From positions 38,201 to 66,883 of the forward strand of contig AVPN01000018.1 in assembly GCA_000695325.1 (NCBI GenBank): DNA of 28,683 nucleotides. The letters run 5' to 3'. The position numbers were made by a program, and so were the translations under genes. This DNA comes from Pleurobrachia bachei. Lineage: Eukaryota; Ctenophora; Tentaculata; Cydippida; Pleurobrachiidae. Position 1 is the first letter of the stretch. Each line of letters begins with the position of its first letter. Below are positions 12,298-21,000 of this stretch, one piece after another. The notes under the pieces were generated by a model. That model made no database searches. It had not been told where the DNA came from and was given only the letters and a program-made list of their open reading frames with translations.

Positions 12298-12301
12298 AGA
12301 T
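12298..12301 (+). promoter_or_regulatory. Acceptor-like site before ATG101
   Basis: TATCCCTACTATCTAG followed 2 bases later by the ATG; two AATAAA signals lie just upstream. Confidence 0.55.
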
Positions 12302-13674
12302 ATGAATGTGCGTGCGTACACACTCGATTTTAGTGTCGAGAGTCAACACGTAAAGGAAGTCCTTTCTAGTGTCTTTCATACGATCATTCTGCATCGGACA
12401 TTTGGGAAGATAACTTACAAGAAAGAAAGCACATATTCGATAGGTCAGTAAGAGATAAAATGGGTTTAAGAGTGATAGCCAGTAGCCACTGCTATAACAG
12501 TTCAGTAACTGCTACAGTTCAACGTTTGTTTACCAATGTCCGTCTTGTGTAGCGCGCGAGCGACATGACCCCACACCCTGAAGTGTCAGCATTCTAATTT
12601 TCTCGCGCGAAGCCCGTGACTGCAAATAAACAGTGCAACTAAATGTAAATGGGTGACTGGGACTGGGAGTCAATCCCGATCCCGGAGTGACTGATTGTTG
12701 ACCTTCTCTTTTTACAGGATCTCTGGGAGTGTGTGATAACGATTGCAACAAGATTGATTTCACATATTGCTCAGTTAACAACCAAGAATTAGCTGCTGAT
12801 ATTGAAAAAGAAGTAACACAATTTCACAGGTTAGAATTTCTGTTTTCGGGGTTGAATTGTACCAAGTATATGCCAAATGTTATATCCAAATATTATCAGA
12901 TTATCCCAAATACTATTCTGCAGTGAGTTAAGAGGTGCAGTGAATGCTGGTCAGACTAGAAATGGTACGATAGCGCTGGAGTTTTACGAAAAGAAGAAAG
13001 CTCGGTGGCCCTTCGGCGGGGATGTTTTTACATGGGAGGTAAATCATTTTAGGCCATATTTTGTGTTTTATGTATCATTATGATGCCTGATTGTGTGAAT
13101 GTTGTGGCAGTGAAATTTCCCTCACTCATTGTGAGAATACTGACAAAACAGCTATGATAACATTATCATAATGCCCCTAATCATCTCCTCAGAGTTGGGA
13201 GGTACGAGTTCAGTTGGTGTCGGTAACCAGCACCCCTGAGCAACAGAGACGCCAAGAAGTTATAGGGACAGAGCTTGCAGAGAAGGTGTTTTACATCACA
13301 CAAATGATCAACAAATCGGTACGTGATACTGATAGACATTTTATGAATTAACAATTAAGACATTTTATGACCTTTTATTATTTGATTTGGTATCCGTAAC
13401 GCTACAACTTAACTGACTTGCACCTTCGTGATCTGATGTTCTGATCGCATCAAGGGACAGCTACCACGTTCTGACTTCTGACACTATTTTTTATTTCCAG
13501 GACTACCTGCCCAAAACACCGGACATTCCAAATGACATAGGAAATGTGTACCATACCAAGTACTCAGACATCCACCCGTTCTTATTTCGGATGCGATATT
13601 CTCTAAACTTGAAACCAGCGACACCGGCAACAGGGAAGAGTCAGAGTGTTAGGAAGTTACTGGATTACACGTGA
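12302..13674 (+). CDS. ATG101: Autophagy-related protein 101
   Basis: Five exons join in phase to 222 residues (human: 218): 12302-12443, 12718-12829, 12924-13038, 13193-13318, 13501-13674. ATG101 is a HORMA-fold subunit of the ULK1/ATG13/FIP200 kinase complex that starts autophagy; it stabilises ATG13. Matches to human ATG101 run end to end: LHRTFGKITYKKESTYSIG (human LHRSTGKFHYKKEGTYSIG), IDFTYC, LEFYEKKKARWPF and the C-terminal RRLI-like SVRKLLDYT. The WF finger (Trp113-Pro-Phe115), which recruits downstream autophagy factors in human ATG101, is intact. All introns are GT-AG and short. The start codon lies 2 bases after an acceptor-like AG. Confidence 0.96.
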
Positions 13675-13873
13675 GAGGAGCTGCTCGACCCTGTGTGACT
13701 GAACTGAACTGATAGGGGGTCTGCTGTGTAATATATAATTTAAAAAGCTTGATGTCCTCTTTCCAACGAACCCAAGATTTTGCAAATTGGCCAAGAAATG
13801 GCTGAGTTATAGCCAAAAACGTGGTTTTGCACGTACGTTTTTTCTCAAATCTGGTTAACATTTACCGCTTACC
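13675..13873 (+). other. ATG101 3'UTR and unclassified non-coding stretch
   Basis: No gene is seen. The segment about 13740-13860 (AAAAAGCTTGATGTCCTC onward) has the texture of a dispersed interspersed repeat, but with one copy in the window I cannot classify it. No AATAAA is evident. Confidence 0.35.
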
Positions 13874-14088
13874 GGTAATATCTAGCAACTTGTAGAGACA
13901 GTAGTTGGCGGGTTTGTAATATCTAGCAATATGTAGAGACAGAGTAGGGTGTTGGTGGGTTTGTAATATCTAGTAACACCCTACTCCCTAGTAATATGTA
14001 GAGACAGTAGCAGTAGTAGGGTGTTGGCGGGTTTGTAATATCTAGCAACATGTAGAGACCGTAGGGTGTTGGGCGTTGGCGGGTTTGT
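13874..14088. repeat. Minisatellite, about four imperfect units
   Basis: Imperfect tandem units of the form GTAATATCTAGCAAYATG, GTAGAGACAGTAG, GGGTGTTGGCGGGTTT repeat about four times with variable length (about 45-75 bases). The third unit contains an extra inverted fragment (AACACCCTACTCCC). Confidence 0.8.
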
Positions 14089-14275
14089 TATTTTGTTTTC
14101 CATTATTTGTGTACACGTTTCCTCATTATATTTCATTGAATACTGTTAGATACCGTGTTTAGTATTATACCGTTTTCTACGGTGCCAGTCTACTGAAAAC
14201 TTGCCTCGCTCGACCCTCTCTCGCCCGCGTTAGGGTTAGGCCATAACAACTGAAACCTTATCAATCCTTCCCTGT

Positions 14276-14285
14276 AGTTTGACAC
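14276..14285 (+). promoter_or_regulatory. Acceptor-like site before CDPF1
   Basis: ATCCTTCCCTGTAG followed 8 bases later by the ATG. Confidence 0.5.
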
Positions 14286-14627
14286 ATGGCAGATACCCTA
14301 CAAGCACCAGAGGTACAAGGAGAAGCAAAACGAGATACAATCCAATGTATATCCTGCTCTCAACTCCTCCCCTACGACTTTTACGGCCGTCGGGCGCCGT
14401 ATTGCCCAGGAATTGTATTTACAGAAGAGAGTTATCTCCTTCGAGATCCCTATTCTCCGGAGCGAAGAGTTGTTTGCATGGCTGGTGAGTGCAGGGTGTG
14501 TGGGAGAGTTGTGTGTGAGGGGTGCAGTGTGGTTTACAAGTTCAGATTTTGTAAAGGGTGCGTGGAACAATATTCAGAGCAGTTTCCTGTCGAGATTGTG
14601 CAGACATTGACTAAGGACTCAACTTGA
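14286..14627 (+). CDS. CDPF1: Cysteine-rich DPF-motif protein CDPF1
   Basis: A single exon of 113 residues (human CDPF1 is about 120). The layout matches CDPF1: a first CxxC knuckle (CISCSQL), then YYG-like DFYGRRAPYCPG, the family's EE-Y-x-x-x-DPF core as EESYLLRDPYSPE (Tyr replaces the Phe of DPF), then GECRVCGRVVCEGCSVVY and RFCKGC. The paired cysteines suggest a zinc-binding fold. Its function is not established in any organism I know of. An overlapping frame at 14279-14488 is a shadow. It ends the co-oriented cluster and converges on the minus-strand gene; AATAAA at 14842-14847 is its likely poly(A) signal. The ATG lies 8 bases after a CCCTGTAG acceptor-like site. Confidence 0.85.
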   Translation: MADTLQAPEVQGEAKRDTIQCISCSQLLPYDFYGRRAPYCPGIVFTEESYLLRDPYSPERRVVCMAGECRVCGRVVCEGCSVVYKFRFCKGCVEQYSEQFPVEIVQTLTKDST

Positions 14628-14900
14628 TGCTTGGGATATATAGATACACATTAACCAGGGCCTCATCACACTGTAAGAGATAGAGGTCCTCTTAGAATGG
14701 TTGGTCAAAATGAACGATGTTTTGCCGATTCAGGACACCACTTGACGATTTAACAAAATGAAAGGGTGCAGATTTTAAAAACTTTTTAAGAAATAATATT
14801 TCGTATTTACAAGATCTACATCCTCCCTATACAAATTTAGTAATAAAACTGTTCTGTTTGTCTCTTTGTACGCTAAACGAAAATAATAAAATCTCTTATT
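14628..14900. other. Convergent 3' region of CDPF1 and the minus-strand gene
   Basis: No coding potential is seen. Plus-strand AATAAA hexamers occur at 14842 and 14885. The minus-strand stop codon (14901-14903) is only about 55 bases from the first, so the two 3'UTRs probably overlap. Confidence 0.55.
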
Positions 14901-17900
14901 TCAACTGTCTGTCAGAGACAGGGTCGTTAGATCCGGTAGGAAGTATCTGAAAGGCGACATGAGATTCAGTGATCGTGGTCGAGTCTTCTCTTTCAGTGCC
15001 TTCTTGTTTTGGACCTTGCTGAATGGGTTCAATGTGATCGGCTTCAGAGCTAAATCCATGTAGGTCGTGAAACCATCCAGCAGCAGATTCAGACGGTTTT
15101 GGGTTCGGGGGTCCAGTTGCGGTAGGAGGCGGCCTGTAAAAGGAATGTTTGTTAAGATATTCTAGACGGCTAAAGATATTAAAATGAAACTGGAGACGGG
15201 TACAAAATGTTCAACATGGAAAACTTACTCAGAGTAGATTCTCTTTCTGGATAACATTTGCTCTGGTGACTTTCTCCCAGTCTCATTAGATTACTCTTTC
15301 TGATTGCTGGCATGTTTATAACCGCGTTCCTTATTCCCTCTCCCGTTTTCTTGCCATCCGCCGAGGCCTTGTGTTCCTCTCTGTCCCTACACTTGAAAAT
15401 GAAGAAGTTTACAATAGTGACAATGGGGCTGGTACCGGGCGAGCTGAGCATTCCCATGATCTCAGAAACGGTCTTTCCTGATTTCTTTGCCTCATTTGAG
15501 ATATTCCCAATGAATTCATTATAGCGGTTCTTCCAGTCCTTAATCCAGTCTTCAGCCATTTCAATCAGTTTGAGCTTTCTTTGTGGATCACCCTCCAGTT
15601 TCCACGTCTCCCAAGCATCCAATTCATGCTCAAAGTATCCATTCTGGTTAGCGAATCCTCGGGCTTTAAGGACAGCTAGGACCAGGGTCCTAATAGTGTC
15701 ATCTCCATCAATAAATTGTGCCATCAGTTCGGCCAGCACTGACTCATCCATAACATTGAGCTTTTGTAGGAGTTTGAGGGAGTCGGTAATAAACTGCCGC
15801 TCATCTGGGAGAGACACCCGGGGCAGGGGATACTCGTTCAGTGTTTTTAGGACCTGCAGCTTCACATCAGTAGGAATGGGGATACCAAACTGAGTTTGTA
15901 TGAGCACCAGAGCCTGAAAATAGTGATTGTTAGCCCCCTGTCTAGTACCATTCGGTGCCTTATCACACTCAATCATAGGCTCTGGGTTATTTGAACCGGC
16001 TATTCCTACAGCCTAGAAGGAAGCACCCGGTTCAAATCTGTCACATGGTTGTTGCTAGGGTAACACGCGCGAACTTTCATCCAAATGAAGTGCTGAAAAT
16101 GTACTTTTAACATTAAACGAGCCGCGCGCGTGACACGATCGTTCAAAGTTGAAAGGGACGGCCCATCTGTGAAATGAGAAGAACAGATGGTATTTTTCAT
16201 CATTTTGTTGCATGTTGTAGAGTAACAGCTCAACTTACCTGACAGATTTCTGCTTTGACATGGAAAGCTGCTTTGGTAAGTGCATCCAATACCATCTGTA
16301 CGAACTGTGAGAGATTCGTCTCTGGGAACGTCTGAAAAGGAGAGAGAGATAGACCGTTCGGTTAGATAGAAACAAAGTCATGACGAGTAGAGTGAATGAA
16401 GAATGGTATAGAAAATAAGGGAGAGAATGTGAGATAAAGAAGAGGGATATACGATCTTTAATGAAGTGTTCGAATAAAAAACTAAACTCCACACGACGTG
16501 TGGCACACGTGATGCATCTCCGAAGTCTGCTCAAAGAACAGTGACCAACCCCTCTCGCTCTCTTTCACTCCCCACTCTAGTAATCCAATTCATGCTCAAA
16601 GTATCCATTCTGGTTAGCGAATCCTCGGGCTTTCAGGACAGCTAGGACCAGGGTCCTAATAGTGTCATCTCCATCAATGAATTGTGCCATCAGTTCTGCC
16701 AGCACCGACTCATCCATAACATTGAGCTTTTGTAGGAGTTTGAGGGAATCAGTAATGTTGACGGCGAGTAGACCCTCTCTGTGGGCCCCGTCCCCTATGA
16801 GCAAGTCTGTTTTTAGCACCTGCAGCTTCACATCAGTAGGAATGGGGATACCAAACTGAGTTTGGATGAGCACCAGAGCCTGAAAATAGTGATTGTTAGC
16901 CCCCTGTCTAGTACCATTCGGTGCCTTATCACACTCAATCATAGGCTCTGGGTTATTTGAACCGGCTATTCCTACAGCCTAGAAGGAAGCACCCGGTTCA
17001 AATCTGTCACATGGTTGTTGCTAGGGTAACACGCGCGAACTTTCATCCAAATGAAGTGCTGAAAATGTACTTTTAACATTAAACGAGCCGCGCGCGTGAC
17101 ACGATCGTTCAAAGTTGAAAGGGACGGCCCATCTGTGAAATGAGAAGAACAGATGGTATTTTTCATCATTTTGTTGCATGTTGTAGAGTAACAGCTCAAC
17201 TTACCTGACAGATTTCTGCTTTGACATGGAAAGCTGCTTTGGTAAGTGCATCCAATACCATCTGTACGAACTGTGAGAGATTCGTCTCTGGGAACGTCTG
17301 AAAAGGAGAGAGAGATAGACCGTTCGGTTAGATAGAAACAAAGTCATGATGAGTAGAGTGAATGAAGAATGGTATAGAAAATAAGGGAGAGAATGTGAGA
17401 TAAAGAAGAGGGATATACGATCTTTAATGAAGTGTTCGAATAAAAAACTAAACTCCACACGACGTGTGGCACACGTGATGCATCTCCGAAGTCTGCTCAA
17501 AGAACAGTGACCAACCCCTCTCGCTCTCTTTCACTCCCCACTCTAGTAATAAGATAAGAGAAAGACGCCGGCCTCAATTCAATCCCGCAGTCTCTTATCT
17601 TTATTTACCAGTATCCGGGTATCAAGTTATTCGTTTGCACGATTTAGTGTTTCGTTTTTTCATATGTCTTCGAGGTTAACTTACCCTTGGGTCGGGATCG
17701 GGCAAGTAGGCCCTAAACCACGGTTCATCTTGGAACAGAGCAATGAAGTCCGGTAGGGGAGCGGGAGGTGGCGATGGAGTCCTCTCTTTTCGTCTCTGGA
17801 CCGCACTAACAACAGGGACAGGACTGGGGGGTTAGCATTAGAAAACAGGACTGGGGGTTTAGCATTAGAAAAGCTGTTTTTAACATGGGGAATTGGGGAA

Positions 17901-17991
17901 CATATGTTACAGGTTTGAAATGTGAGCTACGTAGATGTTATTTTAACGTTGAGATTGTGTAATATGCTTTCAGTGAATGAGTTTAAAGGAA

Positions 17992-18030
<39 letters not shown>

Positions 18031-21000
18031 CTCCTTGAGACACACCACTTTGAGTGGTATATTGCTTGCTTCATTTCTTCTCTACCCAGCTACACGATAT
18101 ATAAATCCTCTCATTTTATGCGACTCGGCTATATTGCTTCCATCTAGATATACCATTCTTTGTACTACGTTCCGCTGCTACAGAATCGTGAGCGCAGATT
18201 CAATCCGGGACCCAGTCTGTACCATGACCGGGGGCAACATCAAGAAATTTTCATTATAATAGACTAATAATGTAAACACTGTTCGTCGTCTAACTATGTC
18301 TGTTCAAGAGAGAGATGGGGAGATTCTGGGGGTACTAAACAATCATTACGTGAACTATCGTGATATGATCGATTAGGTTTTATAAGGCGCTCTCATCATA
18401 TTACGTTTCTGTCTGCTGGTTCTGAAATGGAAGTAGTCGCTTGCCAAACTCTCGGCCTGTCACAGAGCTAACTCTCCTTCTGTAATCCGCTTGTGATTCC
18501 CCGCTGCATGTGTGAGAGACTCTCTAACCTACCAACACTTACTCACACACTCAGACTAAACTAACGAGATTCCGAGCTCTCTGTCTCAGTAACTTACGGT
18601 TGAGGTCTTGAAACGTATTTCTTGACTGCTGGTCTAGCCGGCTCTCTGGTCACTTTCTTGGGAGAAGGAACACGTTCCGATCCTGGCGTGCTGACCGGCT
18701 CTATAATGGGAACAAGGGATGTTAGCTCAATGATGAAGGAGATTACAATGATAGAGAGATAAGGGGGTATGTATAATCCCGGATATGGCTAGAATGGCTC
18801 TCCTGAAAGTACCTAGGTATTATCCAGATTATCCTAGCTATCCGGGTTATCCGGGATTACACATACCCCCACCCCCTATTGAATTTACGTGTTCATAATC
18901 TAATTTTGTATAATTTTCCGATGAGGAAAGAAGATCGAATTGTTATTATTTATTTCTTCTCCCCTTTTCTCTAGCCTCATGATTTTAGAGGCCATAGGAG
19001 TAATAAGTGTCTTTTTGGCGATATGCGGTGCTCTAAATCTTGTCTACAAACACAGGTTTGTTTTCAAATAGCTTGGTTGTGGGTACAAGTTTCAAATATT
19101 CAACTGATTAACTTTCTATTCTCAGTCAATACAAGAAGATTCCTGGTCCGGAAAGGGATAGCTTCCTTCTTGGAAATATCTTCGGATTTAGAAAGTATGT
19201 AACTTACTTATTCAACCTTTTTTGCACGTGTACTAAATGATTTTTGTCATGTTTTGATTATCTTTTTACTCCTTCAGGAGTATTGCAGACCATGAGACTA
19301 TAGGAAAGCATTACCTCTCGATGACACAACAATACGGGGTCGTCTTTAATTTCTGGCTGGCCTATAAACCAGTCGTTGTCGTTCAAGATCCCACTATTGT
19401 TAAAGATTTTCTAATGGATACTTCTATTTTCACTAAAATTGAACTTGATGCATTCTTGCCAAAACCGTGAGTCCATTCACTGTTAGAAGGATAATATTCA
19501 AACGAAGTTTAAAACCATTTTATAATATCATTATCACAGCTTTGGAGGTAGTGCCGTAAGTGTAATAAAGATTGGGAAAGTGAATGTTTGTGGCACACAA
19601 TCGGTCTTGACATCAATTGGTGGACCAAAATGGAAAAGGAAAAGGTATGCTCGATTCTTGAATTTATGTCCTCAATTTTTTTCTAAAAGTTTCGAACTTC
19701 TCTTCTTTCCTTCAGGAGACTAATGGACCCTGCTTTTACACTAAACCGTCTATCAACCTACTTGACCCGATTCTACAAGGTATCAGAAAACCTTGTTAGG
19801 CATATTGAGAGTGAATTGGACAAGTCAGACGGCCCAAGTATAATTGATATGTTTGTCATAGGGAGCCCCTACACAATAGGTAGGTTTCCTTTTTATCTAT
19901 GGAACGGCCATCGCTACTGGCTCGGCCAGCAGGCTAAAACTTAGGCTAAAACTTAGTGTCAGTTATTAGGGATTTTTAGTATGTAATGTCAATTATATTC
20001 CCTCCAGATGCCATCAGCCTGGCAGGCTTTGGAGCATCAGATAAGGAACTAGCCATCCTGCGGAGTAAAAACACAGAATTGAGGGAATGCTTAACAAGTG
20101 CCGTAACCAACGGAGCCGACTATATTTCTGTGGTAATTATAATATCAGTATATCAGATTATCTCTCCTTTGTTATTGGAATTACCCTGTCTTTGAGCACT
20201 TACTAACGTACGTCTCTATTAAGATGATGAACAGAAAACAGAGAGAGAATTTGGTGCTCTAAATCTTGTCTACAAACACAGGTTTGTTTTCAAATAGCTT
20301 GGTTGTGGGTACAAGTTTCAAATATTCAACTGATTAACTTTCTATTCTCAGTCAATACAAGAAGATTCCTGGTCCGGAAAGGGATAGCTTCCTTCTTGGA
20401 AATATCTTCGGATTTAGAAAGTATGTAACTTACTTATTCAACCTTTTTTGCACGTGTACTAAATGATTTTTGTCATGTTTTGATTATCTTTTTACTCCTT
20501 CAGGAGTATTGCAGACCATGAGACTATAGGAAAGCATTACCTCTCGATGACACAACAATACGGGGTCGTCTTTAATTTCTGGCTGGCCTATAAACCAGTC
20601 GTTGTCGTTCAAGATCCCACTATTGTTAAAGATTTTCTAATGGATACTTCTATTTTCACTAAAATTGAAGTTGATGCATTCGTGCCAAAACCGTAAGTAG
20701 AAGTATATAAATGTTGATATCAGCTGTCATATTATTGTCTACATAAGAAAATGTATCAGCAGTTAAACAAAAATACTTTTGCAGCTTTGGAAGTAGTGCC
20801 ATTAGTATAGTAAAGATAGGGAAAGTGAATGTTTGTGGCACACAATCGGTCTTGACATCAATTGGTGGACCAAAATGGAAAAGGAAAAGGTATGCTCGAT
20901 TCTTGAATTTATGTCCTCAATTTTTTTCTAAAAGTTTCGAACTTCTCTTCTTTCCTTCAGGAGACTAATGGACCCTGCTTTTACACTAAACCGTCTATCA

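Larger units (their letters stand above)
11955..12301 (+). other. NADK2 3'UTR, poly(A) signals and spacer to ATG101
   Basis: No gene is seen. AATAAA occurs at 12251-12256 and 12273-12278, only 20-45 bases before the acceptor-like CTATCTAG (AG 12298-12299) that precedes the ATG101 start by 2 bases. There is almost no room for a separate promoter after the last poly(A) signal. Confidence 0.65.

Noticed and set aside
14279-14488. Plus-strand frame overlapping CDPF1
   Set aside because: It is a shadow frame; CDPF1 in the frame from 14286 has the conserved cysteine pattern.
15989-16039. GGTTCAAATC resembling a tRNA B-box, with a matching upstream ATTTGAACCGG
   Set aside because: It forms an 11-base hairpin with a 27-base loop. 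There is no A-box or cloverleaf, so it is not a tRNA gene or a clear tRNA-derived SINE. The same hairpin recurs in copy B.
16006-16534. Minus-strand open frames at 16006-16233 and 16235-16534, repeated at 16972 and 17201
   Set aside because: They lie in the intron or read the 93-base exon in the wrong frame. Their duplication is explained by the 966 bp repeat.
16758-16807. Ordinary small inversion as explanation of the divergent patch
   Set aside because: An inversion would give the reverse complement of copy A (starting CTGAACGAG in plus-strand order). The observed sequence starts TTGACGGCG, the direct complement.
19126-20262. Block 1 of the P450 as an independent third P450 gene
   Set aside because: It has no heme-binding, ExxR or I-helix exons of its own. 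It works only as part of the following gene.
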